NCBI GenBank assembly: GCA_949299755.1
Contig: CASGBA010000002.1
Span: forward strand, 310,001 to 374,000
Source: an uncultured Treponema sp.
Lineage (GTDB): Bacteria > Spirochaetota > Spirochaetia > Treponematales > Treponemataceae
DNA: 64,000 nucleotides
Direction: 5' to 3'
In this document: in pieces, positions 39,857 through 47,134 of the stretch
Numbering within the stretch: the stretch's first letter is position 1
How the letters are laid out: the number at the start of each line of letters is the position of its first letter
Notes under the pieces: generated by a model
The model's input: only the letters and a program-made list of their open reading frames with translations
The model's database searches: none
Told to the model about the DNA's origin: nothing
Made by a program: the position numbers and the translations under genes

Positions 39857-40342
39857 ATGCAGGAAATTATAGATCTTTTGCAGAATGACGCGCGGCTTTC
39901 ACCGGAAGATATAGCCACAATGATAAAGAAACCTGTTGAAGAAGTAAAAGCGGTTATCGAAAAACTCGAAAAAGACGGGGTTATCCTCAAATATACGGCT
40001 GTTGTCAATCAGGCGAAAATAGAAGCTGAAAAGGGAATTGTACAGGCTGTCATAGAGATACAATGCGCACCAGAAAGGGAAAGAGGTTTTGATTCCCTGG
40101 CGGAACGTATTTACCGGTTTCCCCAGGTTAAATCCCTGTATCTTATGTCCGGAGGGTATGACCTTCAGGTTATTGTAGAAGGAAGCTCTCTTCAGGATGT
40201 GGCGTATTTCGTCTCAGGGAAGCTGGCTTCACTGAACGGTGTTAAAAGCACGAAAACCCATTTTGTACTCAAAACCTACAAGGAAAACGACATCGTTTAT
40301 GTGGACGGAAAGAAGGACAGCCGCGAAGGGGTGACCGCATGA
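39857..40342 (+). CDS. Lrp/AsnC-family transcriptional regulator
   Basis: A 161-residue protein with an N-terminal winged HTH (DARLSPEDIATMIKKPVEEVKAVIEKLEKDGVI) and a C-terminal RAM/AsnC effector domain (LYLMSGGYDLQVIVEG). Family members bind amino acids and regulate nearby metabolic genes. It overlaps the downstream aminotransferase by 4 nt, so it probably controls that gene. GGGGGAAAT precedes the ATG. Confidence 0.92.
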   Translation: MQEIIDLLQNDARLSPEDIATMIKKPVEEVKAVIEKLEKDGVILKYTAVVNQAKIEAEKGIVQAVIEIQCAPERERGFDSLAERIYRFPQVKSLYLMSGGYDLQVIVEGSSLQDVAYFVSGKLASLNGVKSTKTHFVLKTYKENDIVYVDGKKDSREGVTA

Positions 40343-41508
40343 CGGGCGGACGTTTTTCTGCGAAAATGACGGCGATACCTCCGTCTCCTATACGTAAATT
40401 CTTTGACCTGATTATTGGACGGGATGACATTGTTTCCCTGGGGGTGGGAGAACCGGACTTCCCTACCCCTTGGTGCATGAGGGAAGAGGCTTACTATCAT
40501 CTGGAACAGGGTCACACCTCCTACACCTCAAACTGGGGGTTGCTTGAGTTACGTTCCGCCGTGGCGGATTATCTTAAACGCTATGACATGGATTACAATC
40601 CGGAGAAGGAAATCCTTATCACCGTGGGTGTTTCCGAGGCGATAGACAGCGTTTTGAGGACAATACTGAATCCAGGCGATGAAATTATAGTGGCGGAACC
40701 ATGCTACGTATCTTACCAGCCGCTGGCCGAATTATGCGGTGCCAAGCTTGTGCGGCTCGACACATCCAAAGACGGATTCATCCCCACAGCGGAAAGAATA
40801 CGGGAAAAACTTTCACCGGCGACAAAGGTGCTGATGATTTGTTCCCCCAGCAATCCCACAGGAAGAATGATACCTGCGGATGAGTTGGAAAAGATTGCGG
40901 CCCTTGTCCGGGAAAACAACCTTTGGGTTCTCTCTGATGAAGTATACTGCGAGCTTGTATATGACGGGAGGAAGCACGTTTCCATAGGTTCTTTCCCCGG
41001 CATGAAAGAGCATGCGGTAATTCTTAACGGTTTCTCCAAAGCTTTTGCCATGACAGGCTGGAGGATAGGCTTTGTCGCAGGCGACAGGGAACTGGTGGAA
41101 CAAATGCACAAACTACACCAGTATTCAACAATATGCGCCCCCATAATGAGCCAATACGCCGCCCTGGAAGGACTACGGCATGGATTCAATGAAGTTGAGA
41201 AAATGCGGGTTTCATACCAGCAACGGCGTAATCTGATGATGAAAAGTTTTGAAGAAATGGGACTGCCTGTCACAGAACCGGAAGGGGCTTTTTATATTTT
41301 CCCGGACATACGTGGGACGGGATTGTCATCAGAAAAATTCGCCGAAAAATTGATAAAGGAACATAAGGTGGCCGTTGTTCCAGGCACCGCTTTCGGAGCC
41401 TGCGGTGAAGGTTTTGTCCGATGTTGCTATGCAACGGAAATCGGAAAACTTAAAGAAGCCCTGCGCCGGATGGCTTTAATGCTGGAAGGAAAGCCATCGG
41501 ACGTTTAG
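40339..41508 (+). CDS. Class I/II PLP-dependent aminotransferase
   Basis: A 389-residue fold-type I aminotransferase. The Schiff-base lysine is in NGFSKAFAMTGWRIGFVAG. The substrate/PLP motifs SNPTGRM, LSDEVYCELVYDG and RCCYATEIGKL (carboxylate-binding Arg) are present. It belongs to the aspartate/aromatic/alanine aminotransferase group; the amino acid is not decided. It is cotranscribed with the Lrp-type regulator. Confidence 0.92.
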   Translation: MTGGRFSAKMTAIPPSPIRKFFDLIIGRDDIVSLGVGEPDFPTPWCMREEAYYHLEQGHTSYTSNWGLLELRSAVADYLKRYDMDYNPEKEILITVGVSEAIDSVLRTILNPGDEIIVAEPCYVSYQPLAELCGAKLVRLDTSKDGFIPTAERIREKLSPATKVLMICSPSNPTGRMIPADELEKIAALVRENNLWVLSDEVYCELVYDGRKHVSIGSFPGMKEHAVILNGFSKAFAMTGWRIGFVAGDRELVEQMHKLHQYSTICAPIMSQYAALEGLRHGFNEVEKMRVSYQQRRNLMMKSFEEMGLPVTEPEGAFYIFPDIRGTGLSSEKFAEKLIKEHKVAVVPGTAFGACGEGFVRCCYATEIGKLKEALRRMALMLEGKPSDV

Positions 41509-41643
41509 CCCGAATACACATGAAGCATGGCTACACATAAATATTCCAGGACACAAATGGCCGGATCAAAAGTTTTCCGGTATTATTTGGCATACATAAC
41601 AAAATTCTGCGATTTTTAATTTCCACATAACATTATTTCTACT

Positions 41644-41690
41644 ATGTAACATAGCGACAAACCAAATATGTTACATGAAACATATTTCAT
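41644..41690. promoter_or_regulatory. Cluster of inverted repeats upstream of the interrupted gene
   Basis: ATGTAACAT (41644-41652) and ATGTTACAT (41668-41676) are perfect inverse copies. Overlapping the second is a palindrome with arms ATGAAA/TTTCAT (41675-41690). They sit 20-66 nt before the promoter at 41710 and look like regulator-binding sites. The rest of the 41509-41764 gap shows only a weak CCGGA/TCCGG hairpin near 41561-41580. Confidence 0.4.
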
Positions 41691-41709
41691 GCTTATTGCA
41701 TTAAATTAG

Positions 41710-41737
41710 TTGACAAACAGGGTGGGTAGGGTATAAT
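41710..41737 (+). promoter_or_regulatory. Consensus sigma-70 promoter of the interrupted gene
   Basis: TTGACA and TATAAT, both perfect, are separated by 16 nt. AAGGAGG follows at about 8 nt before the ATG at 41765. In the lysogen this promoter points directly into the prophage left end. Confidence 0.8.
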
Positions 41738-41764
41738 TATAACATAAATCATAAGGAGGCTGCG

Positions 41765-42046
41765 ATGGCAGACACAAAATCCGGTATTGTGTTATCGGAA
41801 GGAGAAACACTGGTAATGGAATTGGAAGCGGAACTGTGGGCGGAGAGCTCAAATCCTATTGCCCAGGCATTGGGAACAATCCGCCGGGTAATTGCAATGA
41901 TCTTTGGGTTCCGGTGCAAAGGATTCGTTGTTATCACTAACAAACGGGTTGTGGAAGTTTACAATGAAATTTCCTGCTATGTTTTCAATACAGCCCGCCG
42001 GGTGAAATACCTGTTGCCCAGCAGTATGTCAATAGTTTTTTGTTAA
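41765..42046 (+). pseudogene. Host gene truncated by prophage insertion
   Basis: The frame has a strong promoter and ribosome site but ends after 93 codons. The last about six codons lie in T-rich sequence that belongs to the inserted element. The genuine part (about 87 codons, to about 42026) is an alpha/beta stretch with GFVVITNKRVVEVYNE, suggestive of a small PH-like/bPH domain; this is uncertain. GC and codon use are host-like. The missing 3' part should lie beyond the right end of the prophage, outside this window. Confidence 0.75.
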
Positions 42047-42066
42047 TGTCATAGCTTTTTTCTTCA
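42027..42066 (+). repeat. Two tandem 20-bp repeats at the element's left end
   Basis: Units 42027-42046 and 42047-42066 both begin TGTCA and share a T6 run, matching at 14 of 20 positions. Tandem end repeats are typical transposase-binding sites in DDE elements. A further T-rich stretch follows up to 42115. Confidence 0.5.
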
Positions 42067-42128
42067 TTTTTTTCAAAAAACCTCTTTTTTGTGTTCTTTC
42101 CATCCTTCTTTTTTCCGATAACATTCCA

Positions 42129-43337
42129 ATGACAAAGACTTGCGCCAAGAAAAAATATATCCCCCTTGCCTGTTCCGGTAAGATTTCCATCCGCATATGC
42201 GCAGAGAAAACGGGTCTGAGTATGCGGCAGGTGTGCCGTCTCAAGGCGGCATGGCGGAAAAGGGGCGACAGTGCATTCATAAACGGGCACAAGGGAATGC
42301 GCCCGAAAAACCTGCTTTTCACAAAAGAAGTCAGGCGTAATATCGTGAATGCATATTACAGGCTGTGGCGCGGCTCCCCTTTCGCCTGCTTCCATGACTT
42401 CCTTCTTGCAACGGGATGGCGTATTTCCTATACGACGCTTTCAAAAGTCATGCGCGGCGCGGGCGTTGTGTCCCCAAGGCAGCACAAAAACAGGCGGCGG
42501 AAGCACCCGCGCAGGAAAGAACGCGCGCGTACCGGGGAACTTGTCCACGACTGGTTCCTTGACGGGAGCCGGTACACGATACACGGCGCCGTTGACGACG
42601 CAACCCACCGGATACTGGGATTATGGATGTGCAGGAACGAGTGCCGCCTCGGGTACAACGAAGTCATGCGCCAGATTTTGACGCAGTACGGTGTACCGAA
42701 GGCGTGCTATACCGACCGGCACGCCTCCTTTGTTTCGCACACGCGCAAAAAGGGGAAGACAACGGAAGAGCTTGTGGACTACAACAGGCAGAGCATGACG
42801 CACTGGAACGGGCTTTTCCGGATCCTGGGAATGGAATCCATCCTTGCACTTTCGCCGCAGGGAAAAGGGCGAATAGAAAGGCTGTGGCAGACGCTTCAGG
42901 GACGTCTCCCGTTCATTTTCCGCTATAAAGGGATAAGGACACCGGAAAAGGCAAACGCCTTTTTTACCGCGTTCATCGCCGCATTCAATGCCCGTTTTGC
43001 CGTAAGCCCGCAGGACCGGCGCACGGCGTTTTCCCCCGTACCGGCAGGGATAAACCTTGCACACCTCCTTTCCGTAAAGGTGCGGCGCAGGACAGGGGAA
43101 AACGGGCTGTTTATGTTCCACGGCTACACTTTCCGCCTGTGCGCGGAACGCCCGGCATTCAGGGACTTCACGCTCTGCCTTTCGGAACAGTCCGGGATAT
43201 TTGCGCTTTCAGGCGGGAAGTATTACCCGGTAAGGCTTGCGGACATGCTCGGAAGCGGGGCGGATTCCATGCCGGAAGTAGAAAAGGACCTTGTCCGCCG
43301 CTACCTGCTTGCGGACATTCACCGGGCGGCGGGCTGA
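42129..43337 (+). CDS. DDE transposase, IS1202/ISNCY-like, likely phage transposase
   Basis: A 402-residue protein. An N-terminal HTH (GKISIRICAEKTGLSMRQVCRLKAAW) precedes a retroviral-integrase-fold core. The acidic triad is read as D in HGAVDDATHRILG, D in CYTDRHASF and E in QGKGRIERLWQTLQ. The whole pattern matches IS1202/ISNCY-type transposases. A C-terminal beta domain follows (NGLFMFHGYTFRLC). It starts about 100 nt inside the element's left end, without a clear ribosome site. Its 3' end overlaps the o-spanin gene by 19 nt, tail to tail. A separate IS would need a right inverted repeat after 43337, and none is seen; hence it is likely a phage gene. Confidence 0.88.
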   Translation: MTKTCAKKKYIPLACSGKISIRICAEKTGLSMRQVCRLKAAWRKRGDSAFINGHKGMRPKNLLFTKEVRRNIVNAYYRLWRGSPFACFHDFLLATGWRISYTTLSKVMRGAGVVSPRQHKNRRRKHPRRKERARTGELVHDWFLDGSRYTIHGAVDDATHRILGLWMCRNECRLGYNEVMRQILTQYGVPKACYTDRHASFVSHTRKKGKTTEELVDYNRQSMTHWNGLFRILGMESILALSPQGKGRIERLWQTLQGRLPFIFRYKGIRTPEKANAFFTAFIAAFNARFAVSPQDRRTAFSPVPAGINLAHLLSVKVRRRTGENGLFMFHGYTFRLCAERPAFRDFTLCLSEQSGIFALSGGKYYPVRLADMLGSGADSMPEVEKDLVRRYLLADIHRAAG

Positions 43338-43585
43338 AGCGCACCCACGGCAGCCTCCACCCCCTCTATGTAAAGGACAAGCTGCGCCCAATACCCCCAC
43401 GGCACGACAACCGCGGAGACGTTCCCGTTCCCGTCCTCCACCGCCCGGATGTCCCATCCCTCCGGGTCAGGGACGGAAGGGAAGTAGACGTCAGTCCCCG
43501 CGCTTCCGCTTGCCGGAGAGCTTGTGCAGCAGGGCGACAGAATCGTCAAAACTGCCGCCAGCAACACCCATAACAGCCTCTTCAT
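43319..43585 (-). CDS. o-spanin lipoprotein (Rz1-like)
   Basis: An 88-residue protein beginning MKRLLWVLLAAVLTILSPCC, a lipoprotein signal with lipobox-like SPCC. A short mature chain rich in Gly, Ser, Pro and Val follows. It starts inside, and in a different frame from, the i-spanin gene, the classical Rz/Rz1 architecture. Anchored in the outer membrane, it would pair with the i-spanin to fuse membranes at the end of lysis. The call rests on architecture, since spanins share little sequence. The 3' end overlaps the transposase gene. Confidence 0.72.
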   Translation of the reverse strand: MKRLLWVLLAAVLTILSPCCTSSPASGSAGTDVYFPSVPDPEGWDIRAVEDGNGNVSAVVVPWGYWAQLVLYIEGVEAAVGALQPAAR

Positions 43586-43769
43586 TTTCCCGCTTCCCCT
43601 CACTGTACGCACCTGCGGCCTGTTCCGCCGCGTCCCTTTCCGCTTCCGTCCGGCGGAGTTCGCCTTCCAGCCTTTTCCTTTTTTCCCGCCCCAGCAGGAC
43701 GGCAAGGACGGCGGCAGCGGCGCCGAAAACACCGGCAGCCGCCGCACTGACTTTAGACCAAAAGCTCAT
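43491..43769 (-). CDS. i-spanin (Rz-like)
   Basis: A 93-residue protein with an N-terminal membrane helix (SFWSKVSAAAAGVFGAAAAVLAVLL) and then a charged periplasmic coiled coil (EKRKRLEGELRRTEAERDAAEQ). The ATG at 43769 lies inside the end of the holin gene, and the Rz1-like gene is embedded in its 3' half. This is the inner-membrane partner of the spanin complex. In-frame sequence upstream of this ATG overlaps the holin gene and is not thought to be coding. Confidence 0.75.
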   Translation of the reverse strand: MSFWSKVSAAAAGVFGAAAAVLAVLLGREKRKRLEGELRRTEAERDAAEQAAGAYSEGKRENEEAVMGVAGGSFDDSVALLHKLSGKRKRGD

Positions 43770-44106
43770 CCTGCGTTTCTTTTTCCTTCTTCTTGTAGAG
43801 GAATTTCCAGATAAAAGCATTGTAGAAGAAACCGGAAAACCCCATGATGACAAAAAGATAAAACGGCGCTTCCTTTGGCTCGACAAACTCCGCAAGGACA
43901 AGCGCAAGGGAAAGCACTGCACACCAGAAAAGGCTCATCCATATTTTCTTGGAATCGAAAATCTTAATTTCTTTCCCGGCCTTCTTCTCCATGGCTTTCT
44001 CCAGCTTGATCAGGAACCTGTCCGTCAGGTAGACAAGCACGATAACCGCAACCGTGGCGACAACCACGGCCGCCGGAAGCATTCCTGCAATCTGTGTAAA
44101 ATCCAT
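43753..44106 (-). CDS. Holin-like membrane protein
   Basis: About 117 residues with three predicted membrane helices (about 8-28, 54-74 and 80-100), separated by a charged loop and ending in a Lys/Glu-rich tail. It lies between endolysin and spanin genes, as expected for a holin that releases the endolysin. Three ATGs stand in a row; the third (44106) has the best spacing from GGAGG, the first is 44112. Confidence 0.7.
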   Translation of the reverse strand: MDFTQIAGMLPAAVVVATVAVIVLVYLTDRFLIKLEKAMEKKAGKEIKIFDSKKIWMSLFWCAVLSLALVLAEFVEPKEAPFYLFVIMGFSGFFYNAFIWKFLYKKKEKETQDELLV

Positions 44107-44117
44107 CATCATCCTCC

Positions 44118-44153
44118 ATTAAGCTTCAAAATGCGATTAAGCTTCAAAATGCG
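44118..44153. repeat. Perfect 18-bp tandem duplication at the endolysin stop
   Basis: ATTAAGCTTCAAAATGCG occurs twice in direct succession. Each copy encodes, on the minus strand, the C-terminal HFEA codons plus the TAA stop, so the gene end has been duplicated downstream. Confidence 0.9.
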
Positions 44154-44571
44154 GAAGGTCACGTTCCTTCCATCTCCCGCCCCACGAAAGCCCGGCTTCC
44201 TCGCCGATTTCACCCATAATTTCCCAGATGTTGTCCGGCGCCGTCCACCAGATTTTTCCGTCCTTCACCGGCACAAGGTCAGCCGCCCGCCCGCCTATGT
44301 GGTTGCTCGCAAGCGTCCATGTGTTCGGCGTCCGGCATTCCTCCTCCGTCGGCGTGTAGAGCCCGGCGGCCTTGTACATGGCCCGCACGTCTTCGGGCTT
44401 CATCCTGCCGCGGCTGTAATACGCCATCTGCGTCACAAGCTCCCGCCGTGTCTCCACAACGGACACCGTCACCCCGGCGCCTTCAAGCCTTTCGTCCCTC
44501 TTCATCATGTCCAGTGCGGCACGCACCTTCCGCGCGACTTCCGGCACAAGGTCCTCAATCCTCACGCTCAT
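44137..44571 (-). CDS. Endolysin, peptidase M15 type
   Basis: About 144 residues. The M15 zinc pattern is visible as SNHIGGRAADLVP (His and Asp) and the C-terminal DLPHFE (His). A substrate-site stretch KMAYYSRGR-like (QMAYYSRGR) also resembles the T5 endolysin/CwlK group, L-alanyl-D-glutamate peptidases that cut peptidoglycan stem peptides. There is no signal peptide, consistent with holin-dependent release. The ATG at 44571 lies 10 nt after AGGAGG; a TTG at 44580 is too close. Confidence 0.85.
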   Translation of the reverse strand: MSVRIEDLVPEVARKVRAALDMMKRDERLEGAGVTVSVVETRRELVTQMAYYSRGRMKPEDVRAMYKAAGLYTPTEEECRTPNTWTLASNHIGGRAADLVPVKDGKIWWTAPDNIWEIMGEIGEEAGLSWGGRWKERDLPHFEA

Positions 44572-44878
44572 TTTCCGCAATCCTCCTGTTCATCACGTCC
44601 AGTTCCTTCCGGATACCCCGCAGCGTTTCGGAGATGTTCTCTGTATTCACGTCGATTTTCACCATCGTCAGCATGGTGTCCCCCTTGAAGGAAAACAGCT
44701 CGCGGAATTTCTCCCTGTTGGATTCCTCGTGTTCCTGCATTTTTTCCTCAAGGCTCCCCACGCGCACGTCTATCCTCGTACTTTTTACGCTTATCTTGAT
44801 GATGAACCCGATAAGCACGCCGATCAGGGAAACGGCAGTAAGGGCAATGCCTGCAAGGGAAAGCAGCGTGTCCGTCAT
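44555..44878 (-). CDS. Single-helix membrane protein of the lysis module
   Basis: A 107-residue protein with one N-terminal membrane helix (LLSLAGIALTAVSLIGVLIGFII) followed by a cytoplasmic or periplasmic coiled coil (VGSLEEKMQEHEESNREKFREL). It could be an antiholin, second holin or tail-linked membrane protein. It overlaps both neighbours (ATGA upstream, 17 nt with the endolysin), so it belongs to the lysis operon. Confidence 0.68.
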   Translation of the reverse strand: MTDTLLSLAGIALTAVSLIGVLIGFIIKISVKSTRIDVRVGSLEEKMQEHEESNREKFRELFSFKGDTMLTMVKIDVNTENISETLRGIRKELDVMNRRIAENERED

Positions 44879-45168
44879 TCAAGCTTCGCCCTCACGGCGC
44901 GGTAACGCTCGCGCTGTGCCTCCATCATGAGTTCCAGACACTCCTTCTGTACGGACGTGTCCCCGCGTTCGATCCGGTCCCGCATTTCCTTCTCGTCCTC
45001 CGCAAATTCCGAAAGACGCGCCTGTGCCCGTCCGGAAAGGCGGCGTGCCGTCTGCTCGTCCCCGGCCTCCCGTGCCTTTTCCGCCCATCCTGCAAGCTTT
45101 TCAGCCGCCAGCAGGTCATCCGCCTGGGAGCGGATAAGCATTTTAAAAACCTTCCCTTCTTCCTTCAT
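44875..45168 (-). CDS. Small helical phage protein
   Basis: A 97-residue, almost wholly alpha-helical and highly charged protein (AEKLAGWAEKAREAGDEQTARRL). No family is recognised. Start and stop both overlap neighbours by 4 nt (ATGA), so it is translated as part of the late operon. Confidence 0.65.
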   Translation of the reverse strand: MKEEGKVFKMLIRSQADDLLAAEKLAGWAEKAREAGDEQTARRLSGRAQARLSEFAEDEKEMRDRIERGDTSVQKECLELMMEAQRERYRAVRAKLE

Positions 45169-45527
45169 TCTTTTCCTCCTTCTGCCCTTGCGGACAATGC
45201 CGCATAAAGGCTGTCCACGGCGTCCCCGTCAAGTTCAAAACGCCCGATAACAGGTACGTCAATCTCAATCTTTCCCGCCCCGAGTTCCTTCCGGAATTCA
45301 GGCAGGACCGATTCGTCAATCTTTGTCCCCTGTACAATCCCGCTTCCGGCAAGCGCAAGTCCTGCCGCCGTCCCTGCAAAAACGGACGCGGCCTGTTCCG
45401 CGTTGTTGATGAGACGGCGCACAATGACGGTGAAGGCGGCGCGTTTCGCCGCACCGGGAATTTTCGGCGTCAGGTTCTTTTCAACCCACGCATTCAGTAC
45501 TTCCTTGGAATCCGAAATCTCTACCAC
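45165..45527 (-). CDS. Small phage protein, function unknown
   Basis: A 120-residue protein starting at a GTG with AGAGG upstream. The middle contains a hydrophobic Ala/Gly segment (ASVFAGTAAGLALAGSGIV) that could insert in a membrane, followed by an acidic C-terminus. No family is recognised. It is coupled to the next gene by ATGA. Confidence 0.63.
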   Translation of the reverse strand: MVEISDSKEVLNAWVEKNLTPKIPGAAKRAAFTVIVRRLINNAEQAASVFAGTAAGLALAGSGIVQGTKIDESVLPEFRKELGAGKIEIDVPVIGRFELDGDAVDSLYAALSARAEGGKE

Positions 45528-45575
45528 GTTTTACCTCTGCATTCCCGGAAGGCACTTCCCCTTCCGGAAAAACGG

Positions 45576-46070
45576 TCACGCTGCGGGCGTTGTGGCCGTG
45601 CCCGTAGCCGCCTGTGCAGGCGGGCAGATCGAATCAAGCGGCATTACCAGCTTGCCCGGTACAAACGTCGCGTTGACGTAGCAGAGCGTCTCCTTCTTCG
45701 TCGCGTCGATTTTGCTGTCTACAAAAGCAAGGTTGTCCGTAACCTTCTGGTTGACAACCGCCTGGTTTGCCGCAAGCTGGGCAAGCTCCTGTCCGAGGGC
45801 ACTGAACCGCTGGTCCATTGCCTTGTACAGGTCGAGGATCTTGCTGTCCGTCTCCTTGCCGAGTACAAGCGCGTCGCGCTCGCTGCGCAGTTCCGCAATC
45901 CTGCCTTCCTGTTCGAGTTCGTAGCGGGATACGGGCGTGTTCTCGCTGCACACTGCGCCGGAAGCCCCTCCGCCAAGCGTCGCCCCAAGCGTACCAAGAA
46001 TCTGTCCGATACCCCCGATGTACCCGCCGATTGCACCCACGCGGTCTGCGGCCGTAAAGTTGATGGCCAT
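45576..46070 (-). CDS. Conserved phage protein with coiled coil
   Basis: A 164-residue protein. A Gly-rich N-terminus (GAIGGYIGGIGQILGTLGA) is followed by a coiled coil (about 50-115) and a C-terminal CYVNATFVPGKLVMPLDSI motif. I have seen similar proteins near tail and lysis genes of phages of gut anaerobes, but the function is unknown. It has a strong ribosome site (AAGGAGG), and the approximately 100 nt upstream contain a GACA/TGTC inverted element at 46142-46155. Confidence 0.66.
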   Translation of the reverse strand: MAINFTAADRVGAIGGYIGGIGQILGTLGATLGGGASGAVCSENTPVSRYELEQEGRIAELRSERDALVLGKETDSKILDLYKAMDQRFSALGQELAQLAANQAVVNQKVTDNLAFVDSKIDATKKETLCYVNATFVPGKLVMPLDSICPPAQAATGTATTPAA

Positions 46071-46170
46071 ATGCCCCTCCTTGATATGGTTTGTCTGCCT
46101 TCAAGGATACAGCTTTTCCGTCAGGATGGAAGTGCCGGAAAGACACAATAATGTCACAAAAAAAACACAA

Positions 46171-46464
46171 TTAAGCCAGTTTTACTGCATAGCGGCTGAG
46201 AAGCGTCCGGACGTCCGGGCTGACGGAGGCTGAGGCAAACGTGCGGATTTTGCCGTATATGCCGCGGCGTATCCGCTGGACGTTCCCGCAGCTCATCCCG
46301 GTTTCCCGGCTGATTTCCTTCACGGAAAGCCCCTCCCGGTATACCATATACGCTATCTCGCGCTCCCTGCGGGTAAGCGGGCAGTAGGCAAGGAACAGGT
46401 CCCAGTCGTCCGTGCCCATCATCCGCAGCATTTCCCGGATGGCGCGCGTATCCTCTCGTATCAT
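46171..46464 (-). CDS. HTH regulator, sigma-70 region 4/LuxR-like
   Basis: About 97 residues. A C-terminal helix-turn-helix reads LTRREREIAYMVYREGLSVKEISRETGMSCGNVQRI, typical of LuxR-type or region-4 DNA-binding domains. No receiver or sigma region 2 is present, so it may regulate the late phage operon or lysogeny. The ATG at 46464 lies 6 nt after a minus-strand TATAAT (46471-46476). The adjacent + strand promoter faces away, giving a compact divergent control region. Confidence 0.72.
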   Translation of the reverse strand: MIREDTRAIREMLRMMGTDDWDLFLAYCPLTRREREIAYMVYREGLSVKEISRETGMSCGNVQRIRRGIYGKIRTFASASVSPDVRTLLSRYAVKLA

Positions 46465-46487
46465 GAGGGGATTATACCACATCCCGC

Positions 46488-46516
46488 TTGACAAAACCAT
46501 CCGGGTGGGGTATTTT
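46488..46516 (+). promoter_or_regulatory. Promoter of the inverted cargo genes
   Basis: TTGACA and TATTTT are separated by 17 nt and overlap the upstream region of the divergent HTH gene. They lead into the lipoprotein genes at 46549. Confidence 0.6.
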
Positions 46517-46548
46517 GGAGGAAAATATGCGCTGTATGGGGGTGTACC

Positions 46549-47098
46549 GTGAAGGGAGCGTTTTTCTCCGCCGCACTGCTGGCGGCACTTGTCTTTCCCG
46601 CGCTCTCCATATCCTGCAATCTTTCCGGGGATACCACAGGAGAACGGGTTACTGACTGCCCGGACGATATTGCACAGCGTGCCTTCCGATTTGCGGAACT
46701 TTATGAAACTTCCGGTGCAGAATATGAATTTGGAGGACAGTCCCCGTTGCGTTCTGTTCCCATGATTGACTGCTCTGGACTGGTTGTCATGTGTTATAAG
46801 TATGCGCTGGTTGACACACAGTATTTCCTTTTGCTGGATGATATGTCGGCGGCATATATGTACGAAAACGCATCCCGTTTAATTCCCTTAGAGCAAGCGC
46901 GGAAAGGCGATCTTGTTTTTATGGGAGAACCCGGCTCATCCAATATCAGTCATATCGCGCTTTTTGATGAAAAAAAACGGGAATATTTCCTTCATTGATT
47001 CCACGGAAAAAGAAGGAATCAATGGTGTGTCCAGGCGTTCTTATCCGGAAAACGATGGACGGTTTAAAGCATTCGGCGTGATGTTGCTTCAGTATTAG
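46549..47098 (+). pseudogene. NlpC/P60-type lipoprotein, frameshifted at an A8 run
   Basis: The first frame (46549-46998, 149 residues, GTG start) has a lipoprotein signal (ALSISC lipobox) and an NlpC/P60 core with the nucleophile in MIDCSGLVV and the His region in ISHIALF. It stops soon after an eight-A run at 46970. The expected continuation lies in the +1 frame (46970-47098: NGNISFIDSTEKEGINGV... to a TAG). Loss of a single A restores one protein of about 182 residues. It is either a true frameshift, a slippage-expressed gene, or a sequencing error. Without correction the C-terminal half of the peptidase fold is lost. GC is lower than in the surrounding phage genes. Confidence 0.72.
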
Positions 47099-47134
47099 AG
47101 CAGTATTTCGCGGCAAAAAGGAGAGAGACAGACG

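Noticed and set aside
43338..43500. Right end of a simple insertion sequence after the transposase
   Set aside because: No inverted copy of the T-rich left end is present, and the region codes for phage spanins.
43291..44688. 465-codon + strand open frame
   Set aside because: It is antisense to holin, endolysin and spanin genes, is rich in Pro/Arg/Ser and has no motif or ribosome site; it is a product of high GC.
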